Positions 23,585 to 36,800 of a DNA stretch of 64,000 bases are shown here, piece by piece (position 1 is the stretch's first letter; every line of letters starts with the position of its first letter). The stretch covers positions 63,609,546-63,673,545 of the forward strand of contig CM071600.1 in NCBI GenBank assembly GCA_036435485.1, written 5' to 3'. Source of the DNA: Saposhnikovia divaricata (taxonomy: Eukaryota; Streptophyta; Magnoliopsida; Apiales; Apiaceae). The position numbers and the translations under genes are program-made. The notes beneath the pieces were generated by a model that did not search any database, was not told the DNA's origin, and worked only from the letters and a program-made list of their open reading frames with translations.

Positions 23585-25069
23585 TGTAACACCCCCAGAT
23601 CCGGGGTCCGGGATCCGGTGGTTACGGTTTCCAATTCTGTCCACAACACTTGAACTTTCCTTAACATAAAATAAATTACGTCTCTATAACCCAACACAAT
23701 AATATAAAACACACCCGTTATAGTCCCAGAGATGAAATCAGAGTAACACTCAAATTTTTATTAATCACATTATGAGTTCTTACAATCCAAAAGAATTTCA
23801 ATATAAATACATACTCTTTGCCATCCATTTACATAAGTCATACTAGACCATATTCTTGGTACTGAAAGAATAAATATACCCTACCAATAGCTTCTTCTTC
23901 AGCTCTGGTAGTCTCATCGTCCTCGCCCGCGTCGAGTGCGCCTTGTGCGAGTCATCTGGTCTAGCTGTTGTTGTGATATAATAGTAAAGCAAGGGTGAGC
24001 AATAGCCCACCAACAATAATATATGACTGAACGATAATGTATAACAGTTCAAAAGTATCTTTCAAACCATATGCCATGCATTTACGGAAATGATGCCAGT
24101 ATAATATGAACGATGAAGTTACAAGGTAACTTAAAGTATTTGTTTGTAGAAATATCTGCTACATCAAAGTAAGCGAGATATTCTTATTGTTATTAAGAAG
24201 AGGAACTTGCAAGAAAAGGTTGCAATTCCAGTTATGACCCTTTTCCAACTCTGCCAACAGTAATCATGTTGCAGGAAATAAATAAATTTGGATGATGAAC
24301 CAATGATGGAGTATTCACCGCGCCCGCTGTTCCAATCTTGATGATCAGTCGAGATCGTACAGCTCAATTTAGATTTACTACCGGTAGAAGGAAGAACTGA
24401 CGGCTTTACTTGTATACCGCCTTACTAGCTCTCCCCGGCCAACGGTTGGGCCAAAGGGGATGGACCGGCGCTACTCGGCCTCTTACACGACTCCTAGTTC
24501 AAATAGAATTCATGATTCTGAATGTAACGTTCGTCCCCCTTTCCCCAAGTATAATACTTGTTGATAAGACTCCACAAGGTAGTCGTATCTAGTTGGAAAG
24601 GAAAATTTACCAATAACTCCCAAGCTATTACTTGGTAACGGATATCAACTTGTTCCAGTAATCTTACCCCTCGAAAGATGAGAAGGTAAGCAACGACTTA
24701 ATAAGTCAACAGCACCCGAGTTGCGAGTGAAGGGAATACTTTATGACCGGGAAGTCGACAAGATAAATAACATTTTTCCAAGTAAGGTTCCCTTATTATT
24801 AAGGAGATAGACTCAAAGAAGAATGATGTCTGAGAACCTTTCTTGGTATAAGATTAATAATAATATGACTCCGAGATATTTTCCGTAATAATCGAAGAAG
24901 ATAAACCTTATTGAGGTTATTCTAAGTATGGAAGAAATATTCAGAGAATATTTATTGAATTAAAATATTTTACAGATTATTTAGGAATATGAAAGAATAT
25001 TTTTAATCAGAGTATTTCCCAAATAATTCTTGAAGAAATATCGAGAGAATATTTATTGCATAATTAAAT

Positions 25070-25640
25070 AATCAAATGAATATTCAAAATAATATTCATT
25101 ACTTAATAAGTCCTGAAAGAAATATTTAAAATATTTAAAATAATATTCGATGATTAAATAGAACCCTGGATGAATATTCAAAATAATATTCATAATTAAT
25201 TAGGAATTTAAATGAATATTGATAAAGTAATATTCATTTCATGAATAATATTCTAAATGAATATCAAGTAATATTCATTTAGTAATCCAAGCTTTAAGAG
25301 AATATTCGATATAATATTCGATAAGTAAATCAAGCTTCAGATGAATATTGAAGATAATATTCATCAAGTACTTAATACCTTAAATGAATTTTCAAAAATA
25401 ACATTTATTTAATAAAATATATTCTAAACGAATGTCCACATAATATTCATTTAGTAGTCTCATCTTTAGAAGAGTATTCGAAATAATAATCGATAATCAA
25501 TTCGACTCTGAATGAATATTGACAGATATTATTCGTCGAATGATCACGTTCAAATAATTATTTGAAGTAAGGATCATTAAAATAAATAATCTCGAACGAA
25601 TATTCAAATAATATTCGTCGCCTGAATAATAGAAAATATT
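25070..25640. repeat. Array of about a dozen AT-rich hairpins in the LTR
   Basis: Successive units have the form ATGAATATT, 4-10 bases, AATATTCAT, each able to pair with itself. The spacing is about 40-60 bp. Some units use GAATATTCG/CGAATATTC arms instead. Equivalent arrays lie in the other LTRs at about 35366-35915, 41613-42115 and 51218-51720. Confidence 0.75.
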
Positions 25641-25986
25641 TACTTAAATATTTTCCTCCGAGGTAATCTCGATATATCAAGGAATATTGACTCCCGGTCT
25701 ATTTTTGATTAATAAGATGTATACGCCCTTCTATGAGGGTCTTACAATAACCGGCTTATAACTGACATATAACTATCTAGCTTATAAGCCAACAATAACA
25801 TTCAGGGAACAAGTATATCAATTCAACTTGAAAGTAGGCATGCATGCAATGGCATATGTATATCAGCAATCATATATATATATTTATTCAATCACAACAA
25901 CAGCCTAAAAGAAGGGAATTGAAACTTGCCTGGTAGTCGAGTACGGTAAGGGGTAGTGGTAGCGGGTCCCGGTTCAGCTTGGTGAT

Positions 25987-25996
25987 CTATAAATAG
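25987..25996. promoter_or_regulatory. CTATAAATAG box, TATA-like on both strands
   Basis: The plus strand reads TATAAATA and the minus strand TATTTATA. It is conserved in A (25987, 36286), B (52083) and, with one change, C (1585). It could serve the element (minus) or an antisense transcript (plus). The conserved plus-strand ORF starts about 185 bp downstream. Confidence 0.5.
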
Positions 25997-26179
25997 CCAA
26001 GGCATTCGGGATTAATCACTTAACATATTAAAAGTTAAGTTATACTTAATTCGAAACACGTTCTTGAGTTATCTCGTTATACCCCTTTTAGTGGATTACT
26101 TTTATCACTGATCCGACCCGACATCCGTTCGTTAATACGACATGTCATTGTACTTATACTTGGGACATACTTAAGTCAT

Positions 26180-26407
26180 ATGAGTTCTAAAGTCGATCGT
26201 TACGAACCAATACTATACTCCGAGTTTTATCGTCCGTTTTCTAAGTGTTTTACCGAAGTTATAAAAGAGTCGTCTTTTAGGGGTTCGTTCGCGTTTAACC
26301 TCGACTCGAACATTTTTAATAAATCGAAAAATGATCTTTTTGACATACGGTTTTCTTTCACGCCTTCCTTTTTACCTCTAGTATTTATTTACCAAGATTC
26401 GCCATGA
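26180..26407 (+). CDS. Conserved 75-codon antisense ORF in the chromovirus LTR (copy 1)
   Basis: A small open frame (MSSKVDRYEPILYSEFYRPF...) runs antisense to the element. It is also in the other A LTR (36479-36706) and in the upper B LTR (52277-52504). Between A and B I count ten base differences, eight of them synonymous. A neighbouring minus-strand ORF (26559-26744) shows about six amino-acid changes over similar divergence. No known family is recognised and no signal peptide or membrane span is evident. A TATA-like box lies about 185 bp upstream. Whether it is translated is unknown, and chance remains possible. Confidence 0.35.
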   Translation: MSSKVDRYEPILYSEFYRPFSKCFTEVIKESSFRGSFAFNLDSNIFNKSKNDLFDIRFSFTPSFLPLVFIYQDSP

Positions 26408-28348
26408 CGTTACATAGTTTACGAGGGTTCAATTACAGTTACGAACTTTCGTTTACGGATTCGAACTACTTTTAGTAATTTGGTCATAAATCCTAAACCG
26501 TAAGTCCGTTTCACGTGATCTATATATCAAAACGAAGCTTAGAACATTACCTATCCTATCATGGCAGATAAGGTCTCTGGACAGTAGGGGTTCGACATGG
26601 AAAAAGGCATACAAAACATGGTATTGCAAAATCGGGCATTATAACGGCTGTAAATCGAATATCTACTAATTTCGAATCTTCCCATAAACATAGTATCCAA
26701 CCCAAACAACATATACATGACTTATATACATGAACTGAGGCCAAGCAATGCCTTTCCGTTCATCTAGCTATTTACATCATTAATCCAAAATCCATACATA
26801 ATCATGCTTATAATCTTAACTAATCTAAAACCATCAAGAACATATCTAAAACTCAAAGTAAGATCTTGGGTTCTTAAGAATTATACCTTCCTTGGAGAGT
26901 GTACAAGCTATAATAACCCTTATATAGTCCTTGTATGGCTTTAACAAAGCTTAAATCATCCAAAGAAACCAAGAAATCAAAGTTAGTTTCTTGAAAACAC
27001 TATTCACCCTCATCTTTGAGGATTTATTTGAAAATGGAAAACATGGAGTTTGAAGCTAAGATTTCTAGGAGATCATTTTTATGAAATATAGGACTCACCA
27101 TAAAAATTTGGAGATCAAACAATGGTTGGAAGGTGGATTTTGAAATCTTAAAACTCCAAAATTCGAAGTGCCTTGGTTTTGGGGGAAAAACAGTGAACTT
27201 CTTGAATTTATTTACCCATCCAAACGATCTTCAAAAATTATGAAATTAAATCCCCAACTTCACCTTGATGTGTAGAAGCTCCATGAATTTTTTCATGATT
27301 TTTAGATGAGTAGATCTAGGTGAAAAAAAATGGCAAAGACCCCTGCCCTGGAAAATGCAACTGCTGGAAAAATGGGGGAGAGGTGGTGTTTGCTTGGCTT
27401 TGATCTTGCTCTCATCTTATCTAAAGTGAATTATTGAATGTCTTTGGATAATATCTTGTCCATAAAGTAGCTTTAATAAAGTTCTAGGTCATGCATGATG
27501 TAATTAAATGGACAAGTGTTGGTTTGTAATGGTAAGATGATGACAAGAAGCTAAGTACTTGGTTATGTTTGCTAAGTATACTAGTTGCTCATGTAACTAC
27601 TTAGTTACTTGGTCTTATCTCCTTGTACATGCATGCATCTTGATCCTCTGTTTGTTCTTTGTCCGGTTATTGCTCAATTCGTTGCTCGTTCGAGGGACTA
27701 ACTCATTCGTTTCTAGTTAGGGTTTTACCGAAAACCTTCTTAATATTTATACTACTATTCCTCATCTTTCTTAATACTTCTCGAATTTAAATTCCTTAAT
27801 TCTCTTTTATAAATCCTTAAGTCTTGCAGTGTCCAGGGAAATCTCGGAGAAAATAAAAGTGCTATTTTTCTGAATCCGACAGCTTTTACATACACTTATT
27901 TTCCTCCTGGATCACTAATACGAACTCAGAAATCCGTTCCGAATACCGGGTATAACATTATTATAATAATATTCCAAATTCCACCAAAATCACTATTCAT
28001 CACTTATTTTTATTTAATTCCTATAGTTGGGAAAATGAACCTGGTTCACCCTCGAGTGTTCCTTAACCTTTTTACGGAACCGCTGGGCTTATAATAGATA
28101 TTGATTTGGATGACATGAGGGTATCTATTTCTCTCTAGGGAATCTTATCTTAATTTTCTAGGAGATAGATTATTCTAACCTTAGTTATCACCCAATAGCA
28201 TCCTTCAGGCCATATAACCTTGGAATATATATCCTTTCATTATTCATTCATTAAAACCAGTATTACATTCTAGTTGTAACCCCTATTCATTCTTACATCA
28301 ATACATAATAAAAAGTTTTAATTCTACCCAAAAATCTGGGTTCTTACA

Positions 28349-28363
28349 GTCTCCCCTCCTTAA
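28349..28363 (-). other. Polypurine tract of chromovirus A
   Basis: The minus strand reads AAGGAGGGGAGAC directly before the LTR start TGTAAGAACCC. It is identical in element B (43504-43518). Confidence 0.9.
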
Positions 28364-31300
28364 AAGGATTCCGTCCCGGAATCAGGTAGAAGACAATTGG
28401 GTATTTGTTGGTTATTTCACTTTCCAATTCTCTGGTCGATCCTTACACACTCCAATCTTTCTAAAGCATCTCATACTGGTGTTACAATACACCCTTATCC
28501 GTTCTACCAATTCTTTGATACTTTCGCACAACACATCATCCGGTATACGCTCTTGTCCGTTCTTATACTATTAACCTTATTGGTACGTGCAGTGACTTCG
28601 GTATCACTAACGCGCTACGAAGTCCGGAGATAACCTCACTCGTAATTTTGCAATTCCTAATCGTTTTAATCTTCGCAATCTCGATGTATATATATATTTA
28701 GGTGGAAAATTTTATCGAGAGATCACTGTGATCAATGAACATTTGTTATATTGCATAGTTAGTACAAAAGGGGGCCAGCCTTTAGTACTTGACAAGCAAT
28801 TAAACAATTAATGGCATTCCACTTAGACTCCTATCACACAGACAGAGAGTCACGTAGTATTACCTCCCCTCCTTAAAGGGTTGTTCTTCTCAATTTAGAA
28901 GAAGATAAATAAGGGAGAAGAAAAGAACGAATTTCAAAGAATCATATATGAAAGTTTTCATGATTGTCAAAATATCATATTTAGAATTTACCTCTGAACT
29001 ATAGAGGTTTATTAGAGAAGAGAAATAATCATATTCGTATCAAATTCCACTTTTTCGTAATCTCACATATCACATGTCCTTGTTGCTCTGTCCATCATTC
29101 GGTGGACCTATACTCTTGTTCGATATTAGTATCAACTACTTTTTGGAAAATCCTTCAACCTCTCAGGTTAAATCTTGGATTTCCCGCTTGACATTATTAT
29201 TACTCACATTTCATGCCCCGACACTGGCTCTTTAATACTCATAATTCTAACACTATCAGGTTGTCATTCCGAGAGCTCATTAAGAAGAACCCATTCATCA
29301 ATCCATTCATAACATTTCTTGCTTCACATTCAATTATTATTTCCCATTCTTTTCTTTATCAATCACATCCATCTTATCATCTAGTTCTCATTCACTTCTG
29401 TTATTGAACTCCACCGTCACCTTATTAGGGGAACGCGTGTTACCTTTATTCAATATACATGGCACGTTTGTGGTCAAACTTTCCTTTGTTCAACCATCTA
29501 GATTTCACTTTCTCATTCCATGAGTCTTTTTTTATTACTCAATCAAACTATTCCATATTTCCTCGGATTTTCCAGTCTTAAAAAGGAGCCAATTTGTATG
29601 TCATTCATGCTCCTAATTCCAACTTTCCGTTTTGGCCAATACCCTTACCTTGCCAATTCCATACTCTTCTCGCTTCATTACTGGAGCTTCTCATGAGTCC
29701 GCATATCTGACTCTCTTATTAATCCTCGACTCTTCATTCATCTCAATCAGTTGCTTGTCTTCATTTCTACTATAATCATTCTATGAACCATCATAGCCTA
29801 ATCATTTATTTCAAATATCCCGTCATTCCAGAAATTACACCATCCGAAATAAACCTGGATGATTTCTCTAACTTAGATTCAATTCGACATTTCCACAGTC
29901 GTTACCACCTAATTTCTCATAAGGATCACCATCGCTTATCGTTTACGCAGTGCTTTAATAACTAAGCATCATATTTGTCAATTCAAGATCCTCTAGGAAA
30001 ACAAAATAATCACTATTTCCTATCCATAAGGAACGCTTCCTGAACTTGACGTAGATATTACCTGAAGCAGAAAAAAAATTGCAGGAAAGCTTCCAGCATC
30101 GCAGCTGGAACAGGCTGGTGAGATTATTAATCATATATCTCCGGTAGAAGACTAAAAGCTTAGCGGTTTGCTTAATCGCTTGCCAACCTCATAATTCTCT
30201 ACCTTGTTTGCACAGAAATACACCAACATAAACTTGCTTGTCATTCATCATCGTGCCATTTGGCTTATCAGTATTTGTACCTTCTCTACTTCTGGTCATT
30301 TACTACCAATTCATTGTTACTTAACCTCCCCTCTCTCTTTCCAAAGAAAAGGCGAGTCTCTTGGGGAATTTGGTCTGGTCTGTCGTAGAGCCTCCTAATG
30401 TCGGTAATGTGCTACTGGCAACATCAGGAATCGAATCTTTACTTAAACCATTCTTATAGTTGATCCTGGCACAATCATCAAACGGAATGTAACTTCCTCT
30501 ACCACATTATGACCATCAAGGTCCTTACATTATCATTCTATTTCTTTGGTCTGAGCATTTATGCTTACTCCCCTATATTTAAAGTGTCGGCCACCTCGTT
30601 GGCCTTTCCTGATTATAATAATTTCTTGAGATCAATGTTTTCTAGATCTATTCCAACTCAGGGTGGAAGCATTCTCCCTTAAATTCTGCTGAATGAGAGA
30701 AAGCATCTATCAGTCTTTTCCAAAAGTCATTGCTTCCACCTTTCTAGTGCGATCTTAACTACAGGTACTCCAAATCATACCTAGGATATTTCCTTACTTA
30801 AATCCCTTCTTGTTTTAGGATAATCTCAACCTTATTGGTTCAACCCATACTTCCTCAGGGTTTCATACATGCCTCATCTGGCATTATTGTTACGATGTCA
30901 TACATTCCTTACCAAACTTCCATTTTTGAAGTTCGGAATATTACCCTTTTTCCTTGTAAGGTTTCGTAGGCCATCCTTATCATTCCTCCGGTATTTTCTG
31001 GGTACCGGGTATATCAAAATGTCATTGATCAATACTCTAATAATTCTATCTATGTTCTTTCCAGAACTCTTTTTAATAATCCTTACCGGTCATTGTTGCC
31101 TTAGCAAGTCCAGCTCATAACATCTGAAGTCATAATGTCGTTATTAGGGTTAATGCCACCCCTTGTGCATTCCCCAGGGTTTGTCTTAATTTATGGATAT
31201 CCTATCCTTAATTCAACTGCCAAGGAATTCTTGCATCTTATAATTGGCAATCAGATCATGTATCCTTAATAAAGGTCTCTTTTCAATCATTCTCATTTGA

Positions 31301-32642
31301 TAATCGATCGGTGGTTTAATGCCACCCTCTTCTTTCAGATAGTTGTCAGCCTATTTGGCCTTCCAAAAAGGCAACGTATGCCAATCTCTTCTCTTACCGA
31401 ACTTGTTAATGGTAGCAAGGATGTTCTGGAAGATATTGGTCGAGTTCAACGTGAATCTCTTAGTGCTTATCGTTCTTCGCAAAGGTACTTGCCTCAGACA
31501 AAATTCCTACAGCATACTGTTCAATTTCTGACCTTTTCTATACCCTCTTCATATACCTTCATTGTTTACTTTCCTCCGTCATAATATATTCATGGTATTC
31601 ATGATACCCTAACATCATACATCTCAAGTCACTATACTTCCATTTTACTCGAAATCTTGAACAACCATATACACATGAGTCACTTTAGTACGGGTGACCC
31701 CATCCCAAAAAGGTCTAGTGAATTCCCAATCAAAACATGGGTTGTTCGGCAGAAGATTCAAACGATCTCATTAATGTTTCCTTTATATCAGAAGCCCTTG
31801 CAGTCGGTGCTTTCTTAGAAGCAACCCTGCTTTGTCCTTTCATTGCTGGTCTAGTCACTTTATAGTCCGTTGGGACTTGGCCTCAACTGGCCACACATAA
31901 AAATATATGATTTTAGGGGTTGGCTAATAGCATTACTTTTCTAGCAATTGCCGGCATAGTGCCTTCTTCTTTGATACCTTTCTACCTTTCCAAAACTTTA
32001 CTCCATATAAGTCTTAATCGACTACTCGGCACCGTCTCCGGTCACCTTTCCTCCACTTTTATCTTTTCAACTATTCTTTTCAATCCTGCGTGCCACACAA
32101 GCTTACCATTCCTGGCATAACAGCCTTTTCATTTAAGTCAATCCTAGAATTTCTCAATCCGGCTGGTTTCTTACTTACATTTCCTATTTTCGTCCAATCT
32201 CACTTCATCATTTTATCACTACCGTCGATTGTAATGCTCAGGGTCCGTTTACTAACCCATTTTACAGCATCCTTACCCAAATCACAGGGTTTGCTCCAAT
32301 TTTTTTACTCTCTTCCATGACATTCTCTGATAATCAGAAAGACAAGGTTTGCCAAAATTCACCGAATTCCTTTCCAGACTCAGGGAAATTTTGATCAATC
32401 TACCCACCTACTGGTAACATTAAGGAGACCAGTTTCGAAACCTGAAGAATAGTTCTATGAACCTCCAAGCAGGTGGAATCGTAAGCAGTCATAGTTAACG
32501 AAATAATCATCATCGGATTGGAAGTTTACCCACTGGAGAGGAATCAATTATATACATCCCTTAGAAGGGAATCAATAGTTTCAAACTGTAACCTGTCACA
32601 ACGTCCTGATATTCAATACTACCAAATGTCGGTCTACCTAAC

Positions 32643-32765
32643 CCTTTATGCGAAGCGTCATTGGAAGCACAAAGTCTCCTTTTTCCATTAAGCAATGCCA
32701 GCTCTTGGTCATTACCAATTTCACCTTTTAGCTCCAGGAAGATTTTCTCACATTTTTCTCTTTAA
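32643..32765 (-). pseudogene. Remnant of RNase H region in chromovirus A
   Basis: The plus strand shares CTTTATGCGAAGC, a CTCCTTTTCCAT-like block, AATGCCAGC and a CTCGCATTTCTC-like block, in the same order as 45405-45530 in element B. Indels break the frame. It shows that A descends from a coding chromovirus. Confidence 0.75.
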
Positions 32766-33864
32766 CTGCTGATCGTATTACTTGATCTATTATAGTTCCG
32801 TGTCGGAGTAAACTTAAGGTAACTACTATAATCCATTCAAAGAGAAGAAGGAATTTAATATTCCTCTAAATCACATGCATCTGACGTTTCTGGTTCATCA
32901 TTTAACTGAGTTGAATTAACTCTATACTCAGTCTCTGGCAGTAGTCTCATTACGAGTTCATCTTGACTCACTGGTCTTATCTTCCGGTAGGTTCTGAGAT
33001 CATTGTCTTGCTTACTACTTCCTTATATAACTTTACCCAATCATGCTATCACTTCCCAATGTCTTTACTTTCTAAATGATTCATTCATAAAATGAACATT
33101 TTCCTTAATAAAACCACCTTATCAACCTCAATTTGGTTCCATAATTTACAACCTACGACGCCTGCCTTCTCATGGCGAATTATTACTGACCATATTCATA
33201 CTAATTCATTTATCAAATGATATGGCACTTACTGCCTCCTTCACAACTATTCCTAGGGACTCTGCTCCTCGCCCTAAATCGATGTCTTTGATAATCATAC
33301 ATCCCTCTAGCTCTTTCTTTGTTAAGATGAAAATCTCTAAGGATTCTCATCTATTTCCGTATAAGATCTCAAGTAATTCTTCCAATCCTTCTTTCTTGCT
33401 GGTACTACATCTAGTAGTCCGGCTATGAATTCAACATGCATCTTCAGATCTCTTAATAATATCTCGGTTCTTTATACTCACTTTTCTGAGCACCATTTCT
33501 TAATCATCACAGTCATTTTGGCTGCGACCCTCATTACCCATGGGTAAGCTCCTTATCCTAACAGGATTTTCTTTATCTGCTGGAACCTCTTCCGGGTCTC
33601 CAGTAGGGTACTCCATCGAATTACCCGCTGATCTTCAGCATATAAAGCATCATCGCGCTGTTGCTCGTATGCCTCAAGGTCAGTCGCCTTACTCGTCGAT
33701 ACGATATCGAGCTAAGTTACTATCATTATACTTACGAGTTCCCATAAGGGTTTTATATGTCATCACTACATTAAGTAGTCCGACTATGAACTTGGCAAGA
33801 GTTCTTATTATCTTATTGAATTTATTGTTTTAACGTCACCTCATCTCTGGGGTTTATAACGTAC

Positions 33865-33876
33865 GCTCTGATACCA
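33865..33876 (-). other. Primer-binding site of chromovirus A
   Basis: The minus strand reads TGGTATCAGAGC (initiator methionine tRNA), four bases from the LTR at 33881. Confidence 0.95.
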
Positions 33877-33880
33877 CTTC

Positions 33881-36800
33881 TGTAACACCCCCAGATCCGG
33901 GGTCCGGGATCTGGTGGTTACGGTTTCCAATTCTGTCCACAACACTTGAACTTTCCTTAACATAAAATAAATTACGTCTCTATAACCCAACACAATAATA
34001 TAAAACACACCCGTTATAGTCCCAGAGATGAAATCAGAGTAACACTCAAATTTTTATTAATCACATTATGAGTTCTTACAATCCAAAAGAATTTCAATAT
34101 AAATACATACTCTTTGCCATCCATTTACATAAGTCATACTAGACCATATTCTTGGTACTGAAAGAATAAATATACCCTACCAATAGCTTCTTCTTCAGCT
34201 CTGGTAGTCTCATCGTCCTCGCCCGCGTCGAGTGCGCCTTGTGCGAGTCATCTGGTCTAGCTGTTGTTGTGATATAATAGTAAAGCAAGGGTGAGCAATA
34301 GCCCACCAACAATAATATATGACTGAACGATAATGTATAACAGTTCAAAAGTATCTTTCAAACCATATGCCATGCATTTACGGAAATGATGCCAGTATAA
34401 TATGAACGATGAAGTTACAAGGTAACTTAAAGTATTTGTTTGTAGAAATATCTGCTACATCAAAGTAAGCGAGATATTCTTATTGTTATTAAGAAGAGGA
34501 ACTTGCAAGAAAAGGTTGCAATTCCAGTTATGACCCTTTTCCAACTCTGCCAACAGTAATCATGTTGCAGGAAATAAATAAATTTGGATGATGAACCAAT
34601 GATGGAGTATTCACCGCGCCCGCTGTTCCAATCTTGATGATCAGTCGAGATCGTACAGCTCAATTTAGATTTACTACCGGTAGAAGGAAGAACTGACGGC
34701 TTTACTTGTATACCGCCTTACTAGCTCTCCCCGGCCAACGGTTGGGCCAAAGGGGATGGACCGGCGCTACTCGGCCTCTTACACGACTCCTAGTTCAAAT
34801 AGAATTCATGATTCTGAATGTAACGTTCGTCCCCCTTTCCCCAAGTATAATACTTGTTGATAAGACTCCACAAGGTAGTCGTATCTAGTTGGAAAGGAAA
34901 ATTTACCAATAACTCCCATGCTATTACTTGGTAACGGATATCAACTTGTTCCAGTAATCTTACCCCTCGAAAGATGAGAAGGTAAGCAACGACTTAATAA
35001 GTCAACAGCACCCGAGTTGCGAGTGAAGGGAATACTTTATGACCGGGAAGTCGACAAGATAAATAACATTTTTCCAAGTAAGGTTCCCTTATTATTAAGG
35101 AGATAGACTCAAAGAAGAATGATGTCTGAGAACCTTTCTTGGTATAAGATTAATAATAATATGACTCCGAGATATTTTCCGTAATAATCGAAGAAGATAA
35201 ACCTTATTGAGGTTATTCTAAGTATGGAAGAAATATTCAGAGAATATTTATTGAATTAAAATATTTTACAGATTATTTAGGAATATGAAAGAATATTTTT
35301 AATCAGAGTATTTCCCAAATAATTCTTGAAGAAATATCGAGAGAATATTTATTGCATAATTAAATAATCAAATGAATATTCAAAATAATATTCATTACTT
35401 AATAAGTCCTGAAAGAAATATTTAAAATATTTAAAATAATATTCGATGATTAAATAGAACCCTGGTTGAATATTCAAAATAATATTCATAATTAATTAGG
35501 AATTTAAATGAATATTGATAAAGTAATATTCATTTCATGAATAATATTCTAAATGAATATCAAGTAATATTCATTTAGTAATCCAAGCTTTAAGAGAATA
35601 TTCGATATAATATTCGATAAGTAAATCAAGCTTCAGATGAATATTGAAGATAATATTCATCAAGTACTTAATACCTTAAATGAATTTTCAAAAGTAACAT
35701 TTATTTAATAAAATAATATTCTAAACGAATGTCCACATAATATTCATTTAGTAGTCTCATCTTTAGAAGAGTATTCGAAATAATAATCGATAATCAATTC
35801 GACTCTGAATGAATATTGACAGATATTATTCGTCGAATGATCACGTTCAAATAATTATTTGAAGTAAGGATCATTAAAATAAATAATCTCGAACGAATAT
35901 TCAAATAATATTCGTCGCCTGAATAATAGAAAATATTTACTTAAATATTTTCCTCCGAGGTAATCTCGATATATCAAGGAATATTGACTCCCGGTCTATT
36001 TTTGATTAATAAGATGTATACGCCCTTCTATGAGGGTCTTACAATAACCGGCTTATAACTGACATATAACTATCTAGCTTATAAGCCAACAATAACATTC
36101 AGGGAACAAGTATATCAATTCAACTTGAAAGTAGGCATGCATGCAATGGCATATGTATATCAGCAATCATATATATATATATTTATTCAATCACAACAAC
36201 AGCCTAAAAGAAGGGAATTGAAACTTGCCTGGTAGTCGAGTACGGTAAGGGGTAGTGGTAGCGGGTCCCGGTTCAGCTTGGTGATCTATAAATAGCCAAG
36301 GCATTCGGGATTAATCACTTAACATATTAAAAGTTAAGTTATACTTAATTCGAAACACGTTCTTGAGTTATCTCGTTATACCCCTTTTAGTGGATTACTT
36401 TTATCACTGATCCGACCCGACATCCGTTCGTTAATACGACATGTCATTGTACTTATACTTGGGACATACTTAAGTCATATGAGTTCTAAAGTCGATCGTT
36501 ACGAACCAATACTATACTCCGAGTTTTATCGTCCGTTTTCTAAGTGTTTTACCGAAGTTATAAAAGAGTCGTCTTTTAGGGGTTCGTTCGCGTTTAACCT
36601 CGACTCGAACATTTTTAATAAATCGAAAAATGATCTTTTTGACATACGGTTTTCTTTCACGCCTTCCTTTTTACCTCTAGTATTTATTTACCAAGATTCG
36701 CCATAACGTTACATAGTTTACGAGGGTTCAATTACAGTTACGAACTTTCGTTTACGGATTCGAACTACTTTTAGTAATTTGGTCATAAATCCTAAACCGT

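Larger units (their letters stand above)
23585..28348 (-). repeat. Chromovirus A 3' LTR (lower copy)
   Basis: On the plus strand it begins TGTAACACCCCCAGATCC and ends GGGTTCTTACA. It contains the CTACCGGTAG palindrome (24378), a hairpin array (about 25070-25640), a CTATAAATAG box (25987-25996) and the conserved plus-strand small ORF (26180-26407). The element's U3 half is the higher-coordinate half. Confidence 0.95.
28349..33880 (-). mobile_element. Interior of chromovirus A: degenerate, no intact gene
   Basis: No frame exceeds about 100 codons. Recognisable remnants keep element order. Sequence just inside the PPT (about 28420-28560) resembles the end of chromovirus pol. 32643-32765 matches the RNase H region of B (45405-45530). 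33620-33720 resembles the start of B's extra ORF, and the leader to the PBS is shared with B. The large section 28600-32600 has scattered similarity only. Its plus-strand ORFs (for example 31297-31584 and 33540-33833) are antisense and not credible. Confidence 0.75.

Noticed and set aside
24164..24367. 67-codon minus-strand ORF in four LTR copies
   Set aside because: Few differences exist, and two of three change residues. Conservation is better explained by an RNA leader function than by coding.
26559..26744. 61-codon minus-strand ORF in the chromovirus LTR, also in 36752-37042 and 52656-52841
   Set aside because: Differences between A and B change residues freely (about six), so no sign of coding constraint. 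It serves as a contrast to the plus-strand ORF.
31297..33833. Plus-strand ORFs in the interior of chromovirus A
   Set aside because: They are antisense to decayed gag-pol; homologous parts of element B are coding on the opposite strand.
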